From NCBI GenBank assembly GCA_964511535.1, contig CAZEFW010000010.1:1-64000 (forward strand): a stretch of DNA of 64,000 nt, given 5' to 3'. Positions within the stretch are counted from its first letter, which is position 1, and each line of letters begins with the position of its first letter. The position numbers and the translations under genes were made by a program. This DNA is from CAZCFB01 sp964511535. Lineage in GTDB: Bacteria; Myxococcota_A; Polyangia; GCA-2747355; CAZCFB01. Under the pieces are notes generated by a model that searched no databases, had not been told where the DNA came from, and saw only the letters and a list, made by a program, of their open reading frames with translations. Shown here in pieces: positions 17,075 to 26,811 of the stretch.

Positions 17075-18871
17075 ATGGGCCTTTGTCCGAAAGTACGGGT
17101 CGCCCTGCTGCTGCTGGCCGTGGCCGCGGCGGGTTGCCCTCATGACCTGACGCGGGCGGCCGATGGCGGCGGCGGTGACGGCCCGGTGGTGGCGGCCGAC
17201 GCTGGCCTGGATCAGTCAGGCGACGCGCCTGTCGACCGGGGGGCGGTCATCGACTGGCCTTACGAGGGCAAGGTGGCTGACCAGAGCCGACCCCTCGACC
17301 GGGGCAAGGACGGGCCGACTACCGTCAAGGACAAGGGCGGGACCGTCAAGGACAAGGCGCCGCCGGTCAAGGACAAGGCGCCGCCGGTCAAGGACAAGGC
17401 GCCGCCAACAAAGGACAAGGCGCCGCCGCCCAAGGACAAGGCACCTCCGCCCAAGGACAAGGCCGCGCCCTTGCCCGACAAAAAGCCGTGGCCTGACAAG
17501 AAGCCATGGCCTGACAAGATGCCGTGGCCCGACAAGAAGCCGTGGCCCGACGTCAAACCGTGGCCCGACGTAAAGCCGTGGCCCGACCTGAAGCCGTGGT
17601 GCGGAAACGGCAAGCTCGACCCCGGCGAGCAGTGCGACGGGACCAACTTCGGCAGCCACAGCTGCGCCAAGCTCGGCTTCCCCTCGGGCAGCCTCAAGTG
17701 CACCGCGGCCTGCAAGCGGGACGCGTCCGGCTGCCACGGCGTGCTCGGCAAGTGCGACCTGGCCATCGTCAAGAGCAGCACCAACGAGTACGCGCCGGCC
17801 GTGGCGTTCGACGGCAAGAACTACCTGGTGGTGTTCCAGCGCCTCATCAGCTCCTATCACACCCATATCCTCGCGGTGCGCGTCAGCGCCCAGGGCAAGG
17901 TGCTCGACAGCACGCCCTTCATCGTGGACGGCGACAAGGTGCAGAAGACCTACGCGGCCGTGGCGTTCGACGGCAAGAACTACCTGGTGGTGTGGCAGAC
18001 TTGGTCCAGCACCTACGGCAAGGTGGTGGCGGACATTCAGGGCCGCCGCGTCAGCCCGGTCGGGGTCGTGCTGGACAAGAACGTCATCACCCTGTCCCGC
18101 GACGCCGGGCAGAACTACCGCCCCGCCATCGCCTTCGACGGCGCGGCCTACCAGGTGGTGTGGAACTTCCAGGACCCGGGCAACAAGAAGAACAGCTTCG
18201 ACGTGCACGGCGTACGGGTCTCACCGGCAGGCGGCCTGCACGGCAGCAAGAACATGATCATCTCTGCGGCGCTGCAGCCGCAGAAGAACCCGTCGGTGGC
18301 GTGCGGCAAGGGCCACTGCCTGGCCGCCTGGGAGGACTACCGCCACACAACCGGCTACAGCGCCTACGCCGCGCGCATCGCGGGCAGCGTGCTGAAGGAC
18401 GCCGGCGGCATCGCCCTGGTGAAGACCGGCTACCAGCCGTACAACCTGTACAACGGCGAGGTGGCCCCGCGCGTGGCCTGGGGGCAAGGCGCGTACCTCG
18501 TGGCCTGGCCCCAGCGCCTGGGCTCCTACTACCACATCCGCGGCGCGCGGTTGACGCCGGCTGGCGCGCTGCTGGACAAGGCGGGGCTCACCCTGTCCAA
18601 GACCGGCGGCGGCAACTTCTGGGTCCGCGTCTCGCACCACGGACCCAACTGGCTGGTGAGCTGGATCAACTACAGCCAGACCGCCCGCGGCGCCGGGGTC
18701 AGCCCTGCCGGGATCATCACCACCGGCGCCGCCGACATGGTCATCTGCGGGGCCAAGGGCTTCAAGTACGGCATGGCCGCCAGCTGCGGCCCCTCGTCCT
18801 GCCTCAACGTCTGGCAGGACCTGCGCAGCACCAAGCTGCACGACATCTACGGCGAGCTGGCCCGGCCCTGA
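17075..18871 (+). CDS. Lipoprotein with Lys/Pro spacer, Cys repeat and VVW repeats
   Basis: 598 residues. Lipobox VAAAGC, then an Asp/Gly linker. Residues ~85-180 are a low-complexity stalk: six copies of a KDKAPP-type unit followed by eight copies of a PD[KVL]KPW-type unit. One Cys-rich repeat follows (CGNGKLDPGEQCDG...), of the same family as the 14 copies in the gene at 4248. The rest is about seven repeats patterned PAVAFDGKNYLVVFQ...VRVSAQGKVLD, the same type as in the gene at 8360. The protein therefore combines modules of its two large neighbours behind a rigid spacer and probably projects a propeller from the membrane. No enzymatic motif. Confidence 0.83.
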   Translation: MGLCPKVRVALLLLAVAAAGCPHDLTRAADGGGGDGPVVAADAGLDQSGDAPVDRGAVIDWPYEGKVADQSRPLDRGKDGPTTVKDKGGTVKDKAPPVKDKAPPVKDKAPPTKDKAPPPKDKAPPPKDKAAPLPDKKPWPDKKPWPDKMPWPDKKPWPDVKPWPDVKPWPDLKPWCGNGKLDPGEQCDGTNFGSHSCAKLGFPSGSLKCTAACKRDASGCHGVLGKCDLAIVKSSTNEYAPAVAFDGKNYLVVFQRLISSYHTHILAVRVSAQGKVLDSTPFIVDGDKVQKTYAAVAFDGKNYLVVWQTWSSTYGKVVADIQGRRVSPVGVVLDKNVITLSRDAGQNYRPAIAFDGAAYQVVWNFQDPGNKKNSFDVHGVRVSPAGGLHGSKNMIISAALQPQKNPSVACGKGHCLAAWEDYRHTTGYSAYAARIAGSVLKDAGGIALVKTGYQPYNLYNGEVAPRVAWGQGAYLVAWPQRLGSYYHIRGARLTPAGALLDKAGLTLSKTGGGNFWVRVSHHGPNWLVSWINYSQTARGAGVSPAGIITTGAADMVICGAKGFKYGMAASCGPSSCLNVWQDLRSTKLHDIYGELARP

Positions 18872-18959
18872 GGCGCGCTCACCACCGCCCAGCAAGCGTG
18901 GGAGCTCGCGCCCGGGAGCCCGGTATGGCGCCGCGGGCCGTGTGATACCGTGGCAGCCC

Positions 18960-19901
18960 ATGGCACATCGTTTTGACCAGCAGAGGCGACAGCTCATCAC
19001 AATCCTCGACGGTGGCATGGGCCAGGAGCTCATCGCCCGGGCGGGGGGGGAGGCCACCAGCCTCTGGTCGATCAAGGCTTTGATGGACGCCCCGCAGCTC
19101 GTGCGCGCTGTGCACGATGACTATTTCGCGGCCGGGGCCGAGGTGGCCACCGCCAACACCTACGCGCTGCTCCCGGATCGGCTGGCCTACCACGACATGT
19201 CCGGGCAGCTGGCGCCGCTGCAGGCGCTCGCTTGCCGCCTGGCCGTCGAGGCGCGCGACGCCCACGGGGCTGGCCTGGTGGCAGGATCTCTCGGCCCCCT
19301 CGGCTTCTCTTACCAGCCGGACAAGGCGCCACCGGCCGAGGAGGCCGCCGAGGTCTACGCCGACATCGCCAGGCTCCAGGCCACCGAGGTGGACCTGCAC
19401 CTGTGCGAGACCATGAGCTCGGTGGAGCAGGCCCGCGGGGCGCTGCTCGGCGCCAGCGTCACGGGCAAGCCGGTCTGGCTCGCTCTGTCGGTGCACGACC
19501 AGGACGGCGCCAGGCTCCGCTCTGGCGAGGCGCTGACCGCCATCTCGCCCCTGATCGAGGCGTTCGCGCCCGAGGCGGTGCTGGTCAACTGCTCCGTCCC
19601 CGAGGCGGTGGACCGGGCCATCCCGCTGCTCGCGAGCTGCGGGGCGAGGGTCGGAGCCTACGCCAACGGCTTCACCGGCATCCATGAGCAGTTCAACGCC
19701 ATTGGAGCGAGCGTGGACCTGCTCCAGCGGCGCGAGGACTTGACCCCGGCGGCTTACGCACGGTTTGCCGGTGGCTGGGTCCGCGATGGCGCCACCATCG
19801 TGGGCGGCTGCTGCGAGGTCGGCCCCTCCCATATCCGCGAGCTGGCCGCGCGGTTCAAGGGGCCCGCAGAGCAGGCCTCTCCCGGGAGCCGCGGCCAATG
19901 A
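18960..19901 (+). CDS. Homocysteine S-methyltransferase family protein
   Basis: 313 residues. The family moves a methyl group from S-methylmethionine or a similar donor to homocysteine and binds Zn with three cysteines. Here the barrel begins LITILDGGMGQELIAR, the first Zn ligand is in VLVNCSVPEA and the Cys pair is in VGGCCEVGPSHI near the C-terminus, so the Zn site is complete. The size matches MmuM/YitJ-N-terminal-type single-domain enzymes; there is no cobalamin domain. The ATG at 18960 is chosen; an in-frame GTG at 18942 would add six residues. Isolated gene, convergent with aspA. Confidence 0.88.
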   Translation: MAHRFDQQRRQLITILDGGMGQELIARAGGEATSLWSIKALMDAPQLVRAVHDDYFAAGAEVATANTYALLPDRLAYHDMSGQLAPLQALACRLAVEARDAHGAGLVAGSLGPLGFSYQPDKAPPAEEAAEVYADIARLQATEVDLHLCETMSSVEQARGALLGASVTGKPVWLALSVHDQDGARLRSGEALTAISPLIEAFAPEAVLVNCSVPEAVDRAIPLLASCGARVGAYANGFTGIHEQFNAIGASVDLLQRREDLTPAAYARFAGGWVRDGATIVGGCCEVGPSHIRELAARFKGPAEQASPGSRGQ

Positions 19902-20021
19902 AGGGCGGAGCGAGCCAGCACCTCTGGATGATCGCCCCGGCCTCCGACACCCTGCCCGGCGCCCGGGGCCACGGGTTTCGCCCGCCAGCTGCACCCGCGG
20001 ACAGCCTCCGGGGCGGGTGAC

Positions 20022-21425
20022 TCAGCGAACCATCTTCTCCGGCGCCAGCGCCTCGTCCAGCTCCTCGGCGGTCATGTAGCCGCGCTCCAGCACCAGCTCG
20101 CCCACGCCGCGGCCCGACTTGAGCGCCTCCTTGGCGATCTCGGCGGCGCGCTCGTAGCCGATGCGCGGGGTCAACGCCGTGACCAGACCGATGCCCTGCT
20201 CCACGTAGCCGCGGCACACCTCCTCGTTGGCGGTGATGCCCCGCACGCAGCGCCGGGCCAGGGTGCGGCAGCCCCGGGTGAGCATGTCCATGGAGGTGTA
20301 CAGGTTGTACAGGATCACCGGCTCGAACACGTTGAGCTGCAGCTGCCCCGCCTCGGCGGCCATGGACACCGCCATGTCGTTGCCGATGACCTGGAAGCAG
20401 ACCTGGTTGACCACCTCCGGGATCACCGGGTTGACCTTGCCCGGCATGATGGAGGAGCCGGGGGCCATGGGGGGCAGGTTGATCTCGTTGAACCCGGCGC
20501 GCGGTCCCGACGACAGCAGTCGCAGGTCGTTGCAGATCTTCGACAGCTTCACGCCGCACCGCTTGAGCACGCCGGACAGCTGCACGAACACGCCGGTGTC
20601 CTGGGTCGCCTCCACCAGATCGGGCGCGGTGATGAAAGACAGCCGGCCGAAGTCGTTGAGGTGCATGCGCACCCGATCGGCGTACCCCTGCGGCGCGTTG
20701 AGCCCGGTGCCGATGGCGGTGGCGCCGAGGTTCATCTCGCGCAGCAGGTTGCGCGCCTCCTGCACCCGCTGGATGTCCTCGCCGATGGTGGTGGCGTAGG
20801 TCTGAAACTCCTGGCCCAGGGTCATGGGCACGGCGTCCTGCAGCTGGGTCCTGCCCATCTTGAGCACCGAGGCGAACTCCAGCGCCTTGAGCGCGAAGTC
20901 CTCCTTCACCTCGGCCATGGCGATGGTCAGGTCCTCCAGCCGGGTGTAGAGCGACAGCTTGAGCGCGGTGGGGTAGGCGTCGTTGGTGGACTGCGACAGG
21001 TTGACATGGTCGTTGGGGTGGCAGCGGTCGTACGCTCCCCTGGCCCCGCCCAGCTGCTCCTGCGCCAGGTTGGCGATGACCTCGTTGGCGTTCATGTTGG
21101 TGGAGGTGCCCGCGCCGCCCTGGATCATGTCCACCACGAACTGATCGTGGTGCCGGTTGGCCAGCAGCTCGTCGCAGGCAGCGGAGATGGCCTCGCCGAT
21201 CTCCCGGTCCAGGATGCCGAGGTCCATGTTGGCGTGGGCCGCGGCCTTCTTGACCAGGGCGAGCGCCCGGATCAGGTGCGGGAAGGCGCTGAGGGTGACG
21301 CCGGTGATGGCGTAGTTCTCCACCGCGCGGGCGGTCTGGATGCCGAAGTAGGCGTCGGCCGGGATCTCGCGGCTGCCGAGGGAGTCGCGCTCGGTGCGGG
21401 TGGGCGGGTCAGGCGTCGAGGGCAT
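20022..21425 (-). CDS. aspA: Aspartate ammonia-lyase
   Basis: 467 residues, normal for the class II fumarase/aspartase superfamily. It would convert L-aspartate to fumarate and ammonia. The signature loop GSSIMPGKVNPVIPE, which holds the catalytic serine, is intact. SGPRAGFNEINLP and TSTNMNANEVIAN are further conserved blocks. The loop (GSSIMPGKVNP) and region QLQLNVFEPVI favour aspartase over fumarase, but fumarase activity cannot be fully excluded. The start at 21425 has no strong RBS; an upstream GGAGG-type sequence lies a few bases away on the coding strand. Confidence 0.92.
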   Translation of the reverse strand: MPSTPDPPTRTERDSLGSREIPADAYFGIQTARAVENYAITGVTLSAFPHLIRALALVKKAAAHANMDLGILDREIGEAISAACDELLANRHHDQFVVDMIQGGAGTSTNMNANEVIANLAQEQLGGARGAYDRCHPNDHVNLSQSTNDAYPTALKLSLYTRLEDLTIAMAEVKEDFALKALEFASVLKMGRTQLQDAVPMTLGQEFQTYATTIGEDIQRVQEARNLLREMNLGATAIGTGLNAPQGYADRVRMHLNDFGRLSFITAPDLVEATQDTGVFVQLSGVLKRCGVKLSKICNDLRLLSSGPRAGFNEINLPPMAPGSSIMPGKVNPVIPEVVNQVCFQVIGNDMAVSMAAEAGQLQLNVFEPVILYNLYTSMDMLTRGCRTLARRCVRGITANEEVCRGYVEQGIGLVTALTPRIGYERAAEIAKEALKSGRGVGELVLERGYMTAEELDEALAPEKMVR

Positions 21426-21467
21426 GGGGCCTCCAGTGGGCGTGATCGATCACATGACTATACCCGC

Positions 21468-23297
21468 TCAGTAGCGCAGCACCGAAAGCCGCTCCACCTC
21501 TCCGCCGGTGAGGCCGAGCTCCAGCAGCGCGGTGGTGGCGCTCGGCCCGCGGGCCGCGCCCGCCGGCGGGCCAAAAAGGAACCACCCCTGGTATTCGCCG
21601 TGGAGCCGCGCCATGTCCCTGGCGCGTGGGGCAGGGCCGGACTGCGGCACATCTTCCATCCAGCCGATCCAGTGGCAGCCGTCCAGCGGTGGGCGCCACC
21701 GGCCACCGAGGCGCAGCCTCACCTTGCCTTGCGGGACCATCCTCCGCCCGTGCAGCCAGACCAACAGCCTGTCGGCCGGGCCCAGCGGGCGGCTCAGCTC
21801 CAGCGTGCGCCGGCCGGGCTTGCCCGCCGAGCGGTGCCGCACCGGGTGTCCGCCGGGCAAGACCACCAGCGCCCCGCTGCGCCGGGCGCCAGGCAGGCGG
21901 GTCAGGTCATGGCGCGTCATCACCGGCGACAGCAGCACCTGGGTGGTGTCCGAGGGGGAGTCCTTGTCCGCGATGTGGTCGCCCGCGTTCCATGTGGCCA
22001 GCGAACGGACAAACTCGTAAAGGGTGCTGTGCACCTGGAGGTCGCCCTGGGGGGCTCCCCGCAGCCAGGCCTCCAGCAGCGCGTCGTCGAGCTGTTTGAC
22101 GTTCTGCGATTGGTAGGCGCGGCGGGCGAAGCGGAAGGAGCAGCGCGTCTGGTCTGCCGCCCGGGCTTCCTGCGCGGCCTCCCGTCGCAGGGCCAGCGCG
22201 CCCGCGGACAGCACCCCGGCCAGCGCCATGGCCGCCAGGGTCACCACGGCCATCGCCCGGGGGGGCGGTCCGGCCACGCGCCCCAGGGCGCCGAGCGCCC
22301 GGTCCAGCAGCCAGAGCAGGGCGTGGGCCGCGAGCATGGCCCGGGCGGGGTTGAGCAGGGCGAGCCGCACCACGCCCCTGCTCCCGAGGCGCTCGCCGAA
22401 CTGGGTCAGCGCCAGGCTGAGCAGCACGCCGCCCAGGACGAACCAGAGCACCGACAGCGCTTCGCCAGGGCCGCCACGGCGTCCCCTGAGCCAGCCCACC
22501 ACCAGCGAGGCGAGCCCGAGCAGGCTGAGCGGGTAGCGCAGCATGTTCGGCAGCAGCACCCACAGATCCCCCATCGCGCCGCCGTCAAGTTGAGGCTCGC
22601 CGGCGATCTCCGAGGGCGGCTGCGCCACGGCGGCGAAAACCATGAGCGCCGCGGTGGGCGCCAGGCCCACCAGCAGGCCGGCAGCGCGGGCCAGCCGCCC
22701 ATCTCCGCGCAACAGCAGCGCGAGCAGCAGGGGCGGGGCGAGGCAGAGCACCATCAGGTGCACCTGCAGCGCGAGGCCGGCCAGGATGCCGGCCAGGACC
22801 ATGTCGCGCCATCCTCGGCGACGGAGCCCCAGCAGGAAAGCCGCGAACAGCGGCGCCGCCAGGTAGACCGCCACGGTGTGGTTCTCGAACAGCTCGGGCT
22901 TGGTCTCGGGGTAGAGCACGAGGAAGAGGGCGGCGGTCCAGAGCAGCCGCCGGTCCAGGCCGGCCCGCCGGCCCAGGGCCACGAAGGCGAGCACGCTGGC
23001 CAGCTCCAGCAGCAGGTGCCACAGCTGCACGCCGAGCACCGGGTTGTCGGCCAGGCGGGCCGGCAGCATCAGCCAGAAGTACATGGGCCCGCCCGGGGCG
23101 ACGCCCGTGCTCCCCAGCTCCTGGCCCTGGACGAAGATGGTGCCCTCGTCCATGAGCCGGAATGCCTCCGCCAGCTCGTCCGGGTGCAGCACCGTGGAGA
23201 TCGTGTAGTAGGCGTGCAGGTGCTGCAGGCCGAGCAGGGCCACCCAGTGCAGCGGGAGCAGGTGTTGCAGCTGAGGCTTGCTCAGGGGGACGCGCAT
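21468..23297 (-). CDS. Polytopic membrane protein, glycosyltransferase-39-like
   Basis: 609 residues. About ten hydrophobic helices span residues 10-370, followed by a soluble C-terminal region of roughly 230 residues. An acidic HPDELAEAF motif sits in the first periplasmic loop, where GT-C enzymes carry their catalytic acidic residue, and ETKPELFENHTVAVYLAAPLFAAF resembles PMT/ArnT family loops. It probably transfers a lipid-linked sugar in the periplasm, but substrate and acceptor are unknown. The start at 23297 begins the hydrophobic domain and avoids overlap with the divergent gene at 23404. Confidence 0.65.
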   Translation of the reverse strand: MRVPLSKPQLQHLLPLHWVALLGLQHLHAYYTISTVLHPDELAEAFRLMDEGTIFVQGQELGSTGVAPGGPMYFWLMLPARLADNPVLGVQLWHLLLELASVLAFVALGRRAGLDRRLLWTAALFLVLYPETKPELFENHTVAVYLAAPLFAAFLLGLRRRGWRDMVLAGILAGLALQVHLMVLCLAPPLLLALLLRGDGRLARAAGLLVGLAPTAALMVFAAVAQPPSEIAGEPQLDGGAMGDLWVLLPNMLRYPLSLLGLASLVVGWLRGRRGGPGEALSVLWFVLGGVLLSLALTQFGERLGSRGVVRLALLNPARAMLAAHALLWLLDRALGALGRVAGPPPRAMAVVTLAAMALAGVLSAGALALRREAAQEARAADQTRCSFRFARRAYQSQNVKQLDDALLEAWLRGAPQGDLQVHSTLYEFVRSLATWNAGDHIADKDSPSDTTQVLLSPVMTRHDLTRLPGARRSGALVVLPGGHPVRHRSAGKPGRRTLELSRPLGPADRLLVWLHGRRMVPQGKVRLRLGGRWRPPLDGCHWIGWMEDVPQSGPAPRARDMARLHGEYQGWFLFGPPAGAARGPSATTALLELGLTGGEVERLSVLRY

Positions 23298-23403
23298 GGT
23301 GGCTCCGGGACAGAGCGATTGTCGCACCGTTCCCCCACCTCCACCAGGGGCGCTTGACAGCGGGCGCCCCGGTGGGGAGCCTCGGGGTGAGCACCCTCGA
23401 CCG

Positions 23404-25641
23404 ATGACGAACAGGCAGCAAATTCCCGGCGGCGGCTGGCCGCGCCGGTTGTTGAAGGTCATGCTGGTGGTGGCCCTCGCTACCGTCCTGGCGGCCTACC
23501 TCGCGCGGCGCTTTGGGGCGCGGGGTGATGAGCCGAAGCCGAAGCGGGCCGCCAGCTGGCCCCACGCTGACGTGGAGAACAGAGACGTGAACATGACAAG
23601 CAACCCGCTGCTCGCTGAATACACCACCCCGTTCAAGGTGCCCCCCTTCCACCAGATCCAGGAGGCGCACTATGTCCCGGCCTTCGAGGAGGCCATGCGG
23701 CGGCATCGCGCCGAGATCGCCGCCATCACCGACGACCCGAAGCCGCCCGACTTCGCCAATACGGTGGAGGCGCTGGACCGCAGCGGGGCGCTGCTGTCGC
23801 GGATCTCGCGGGTCTTTTACGGCCTGCTCTCGGCCAACACCACCGACGAGATGGCCAAGATCGCCGAGGCGCTGTCGCCGAAGCTCTCCAAACATCAGGA
23901 TGACATCCTGCTGTCAGAGCGCCTGTTCGCCCGGGTCGAGGCCGTGCACAGGCAGAAAGCAGCGCTGACGCTCGACGCGGAGCAGCAGACGCTCCTGGAG
24001 GAGCTGTACCAGGACTTCGTGCGAGGCGGCGCCGCCCTGGACGCGTCGGGCAAGGCGCGGCTCAGGGAGATCAACAAGGAGCTCGCTCTGACGAGCCTGG
24101 CCTTCAAGCAGAACATGCTCAAGGAGAACAACGCCTTCGAGCTCTTCATCAGCCGCGAGGCTGACCTCGCGGGGTTGCCCGAGCGGGTGCGCGCAGCCGC
24201 GGCCAAGGCGGCCGAGGACAGGGGCAAGCGCGGGCAGTGGCTGTTCACGCTGCACAAGCCGAGCCTGATCCCGTTCATCCAGTTTTCCGACCGGCGCGCG
24301 CTGCGCGAGCAGCTGCTCCGGGGCTACATCTCACGCGGCGGAAACGGCGATGCCCGGGACAACCGGGCGAACCTGAGCCGGATCGTCCGGCTGCGCATGG
24401 AGAAGGCCAAGCTGCTGGGCCACGAGACCTACGCCCACTTCCAGCTCGCGGCGCGCATGGCCAGCAGCCCGGACAAGGTGCGCGCGCTGCTCGACAGGCT
24501 GTGGAAGGCCGCGCTCCCCGTGGCCAGGCGCGAGGCCGGGGAGCTGCAGGCGCTGCTGGAGAAGGACCGCCCGGGCGAGAAGCTCCAGCCCTGGGACTGG
24601 TGGTACTACGCAGAGAAGCTGCGCAAGGCGCGCTACGACCTGGACGACAGCGAGCTGCGCCCGTATTTCAAGCTCGAAAACACGCTGTCCGGCGCCTTCA
24701 CGGTGGCGCAGAAGCTGTACGGCCTGACCTTCCAGCCACGCGACGACCTGCCCGTTTACCACGAGGACGTGCGCGCCTACGAGGTGAAGGACAGCGACGG
24801 CAGCCACCTCGGGCTGTTCTACGTCGACTACTTCCCCCGAGCCGGCAAGCGGGGCGGCGCCTGGTGCGGCGGCTACCGCAGCCAGATCAAGGAGGGGGGC
24901 GAGCGCGTGGCCCCCGTCGTGGTCAACGTGGGCAACTTCTCCGCGCCGGCGGCGGGCAAGCCGGCGCTGCTCTCCTTCGAGGAGGTGGAGACCCTGTTCC
25001 ACGAGTTCGGGCATGCCCTGCACTCGCTGCTGGCAGACACGACCTACCCGGGCAGCCGGGCCAGCATCCGCGTGGACTTCGTCGAGCTGCCCTCGCAGGT
25101 CCTGGAGAACTGGGCCACCGAGCCCGAGGTGCTGCGCCTGTACGCGAAGCACCACGAGACCGGGGAGGTGATCCCGGACGCGCTGGTGCAGAAGATCAGC
25201 AAGAGCCGCCACTTCAACCAGGGCTTCGAGACCGTGGAGTACCTGGCGGCCTGCTACCTGGACATGGCATGGCACGAGCTGACCGAGCTGCCCGAAGACC
25301 TCGACGTGGCGGCGTTCGAGGAGGCCGCCCTGGACCAGATCGGTCTGATCCCGGAGATCGTGGTGCGCTACCGCAGCAGCTACTTCGAGCATATCTTCAG
25401 CGGCGACTGGTACGCGGCGGGCTACTACAGCTACATCTGGTCCCAGGTGCTCGACGCGGACGCCTTCGCCGCGTTCAAGGAGACCTCGCTGTTCGACCCT
25501 AAGACCGCCGCCGCCTTCCGCCACCTGCTGGAGCGGGGCGGGGCCGAAGATCCGATGGTGCTCTACAAGCGCTTCCGCGGCGCTGAGCCCGGCATCGAGC
25601 CGCTGCTCCGGCGCAAGGGGCTGCTCCGGCAGGGCGAGTAG
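23404..25641 (+). CDS. M3-family zinc metallopeptidase (oligopeptidase/Dcp type) with N-terminal anchor
   Basis: 745 residues. The HEFGH motif begins at residue 533 (H533, E534, H537), and a downstream Glu in the ELPSQVLENW block supplies the third Zn ligand, as in thimet oligopeptidase and dipeptidyl carboxypeptidase. Residues ~18-38 (LLKVMLVVALATVLAAYLA) form a single hydrophobic helix, so the enzyme is probably tethered to the inner membrane or secreted, unlike most cytosolic family members. The ATG at 23404 keeps this helix; a later in-frame ATG at 23593 would give a soluble enzyme. It likely degrades short peptides. Divergent from the membrane protein at 23297. Confidence 0.9.
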   Translation: MTNRQQIPGGGWPRRLLKVMLVVALATVLAAYLARRFGARGDEPKPKRAASWPHADVENRDVNMTSNPLLAEYTTPFKVPPFHQIQEAHYVPAFEEAMRRHRAEIAAITDDPKPPDFANTVEALDRSGALLSRISRVFYGLLSANTTDEMAKIAEALSPKLSKHQDDILLSERLFARVEAVHRQKAALTLDAEQQTLLEELYQDFVRGGAALDASGKARLREINKELALTSLAFKQNMLKENNAFELFISREADLAGLPERVRAAAAKAAEDRGKRGQWLFTLHKPSLIPFIQFSDRRALREQLLRGYISRGGNGDARDNRANLSRIVRLRMEKAKLLGHETYAHFQLAARMASSPDKVRALLDRLWKAALPVARREAGELQALLEKDRPGEKLQPWDWWYYAEKLRKARYDLDDSELRPYFKLENTLSGAFTVAQKLYGLTFQPRDDLPVYHEDVRAYEVKDSDGSHLGLFYVDYFPRAGKRGGAWCGGYRSQIKEGGERVAPVVVNVGNFSAPAAGKPALLSFEEVETLFHEFGHALHSLLADTTYPGSRASIRVDFVELPSQVLENWATEPEVLRLYAKHHETGEVIPDALVQKISKSRHFNQGFETVEYLAACYLDMAWHELTELPEDLDVAAFEEAALDQIGLIPEIVVRYRSSYFEHIFSGDWYAAGYYSYIWSQVLDADAFAAFKETSLFDPKTAAAFRHLLERGGAEDPMVLYKRFRGAEPGIEPLLRRKGLLRQGE

Positions 25642-25665
25642 GGCGGGGCCTCTGGCGCCGCTCGC

Positions 25666-26811
25666 TCAGCTCAGCATCGACACCAGCGCGGCGATGTCGC
25701 TCACGCCGCCGGTGAGGTAGGGCAGGGCCAGGGCGAAGCCGTCGGCGCCGGCGCGCTCGATCAGCTCGTCCAGCAGCTCGCGATCCCGCCCGGCCTGGGC
25801 CTGCTGCACCTCGGCCAGGGGCCGCAGCTTCTTCAGCCCCTGGAGCTGGGCCTCGGAGAGCTCGCTTCCTCCCAGGGGCGCGGCTGGCGAACCAAGATCG
25901 CCGGCGGCGGCGAGGCTGCGGTTGAGGATGTAGCCGGCCACCCGGAGCCCCAGCTCGTCCTGGGTCTTTTTCTGGAAGTGGAACGCCTCGGTCAGCGCCT
26001 CCTTGGCCGGAGACGTAACCATCAGAAAGGAGACCTCCGGCAGGGCGAAGAAGTCCCGGATCTCCACGGCGTGCCGGCGGGCCCGGGCCAGCACACCCGA
26101 GAACTGCTTGAAGAAGTCCTGCAGCTCCACGCGCTGGGTCTCGCCGATGGTGGTGTCGAGCACCTTGCCCACCAGCTTGGCGGTGGCGCGGCGGATCACG
26201 CCGCCCTCGCCGGGGATGAACAGCTGGAACACCCGGCCGTCCAGAAACAGGTTGGCCCGGGTGGGCGCCTCCAAAAACTGCAAGGCGTTGCGCGACGGGG
26301 GCGTGTCCAGCACCACCAGGTCGTAGCGGCCCTCGGTGAGGAACATGTGCAGCGCCTCCACCGCGGCGTACTCCTGCAGCCCCGCGATCATGGTGCTGAC
26401 ATGGCGATAGATGCGGTTGTGGAGCAGGTCTCGCACCTCACCAGGCGTGCTGGCCTCGGCCCGGATGACGATCTCGGTCACCCTGGCCGGATCCAGCATC
26501 CAGGCTTCGAGGCTGCCGGGCGGCTGGACGCCGGCCCGCTCCAGCAGCGCGGCGGGCACCGGCATCGGCTCGGGCGGGTTGCGCTCCACCCCGAGGGTCT
26601 CGGCCAGGCGACGGGATGGATCGATGGTGACCACCAGCACCCGGCGGCCGGCGCGCGCCGCGGCCAGGGCCAGCGCGGCAGACACCGTGGTCTTGCCCAC
26701 CCCGCCCGCCCCGCAGCAGACGATGGCGGCCTGCTCGCGCACCAGGGCGCCCAGCCGCTGCCGCGCCGTGGTCGGCGGGTCTCCGCTCGCTTGCTCCCCC
26801 ATGCCCGTCAC
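25666..26811 (-). CDS. ArsA/Get3-like ATPase, second of a pair
   Basis: About 381 residues. The P-loop reads CCGAGGVGKTT: the P-loop lysine is present, but the deviant-Walker signature lysine (GKGGVGKT in Get3/ArsA) is alanine. Later motifs TIDPSRRLAETLG and VVLDTPPSRNALQFLEAP are typical of paired bacterial ArsA-like ATPases such as the mycobacterial Rv3679/Rv3680 pair. There is no arsenite-binding Cys set, so arsenic export is unlikely; protein targeting or a metabolic role is more plausible. The start is taken as GTG at 26811, overlapping the upstream TGA as GTGA; ATG at 26802 is the alternative. Confidence 0.85.
   Translation of the reverse strand: MTGMGEQASGDPPTTARQRLGALVREQAAIVCCGAGGVGKTTVSAALALAAARAGRRVLVVTIDPSRRLAETLGVERNPPEPMPVPAALLERAGVQPPGSLEAWMLDPARVTEIVIRAEASTPGEVRDLLHNRIYRHVSTMIAGLQEYAAVEALHMFLTEGRYDLVVLDTPPSRNALQFLEAPTRANLFLDGRVFQLFIPGEGGVIRRATAKLVGKVLDTTIGETQRVELQDFFKQFSGVLARARRHAVEIRDFFALPEVSFLMVTSPAKEALTEAFHFQKKTQDELGLRVAGYILNRSLAAAGDLGSPAAPLGGSELSEAQLQGLKKLRPLAEVQQAQAGRDRELLDELIERAGADGFALALPYLTGGVSDIAALVSMLS

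Noticed and set aside
20661..23357. 898-residue open frame antisense to aspA and the membrane protein
   Set aside because: Residue composition (Gly/Arg/Gln/His runs) is typical of out-of-frame high-GC DNA, and both sense genes have recognisable families.
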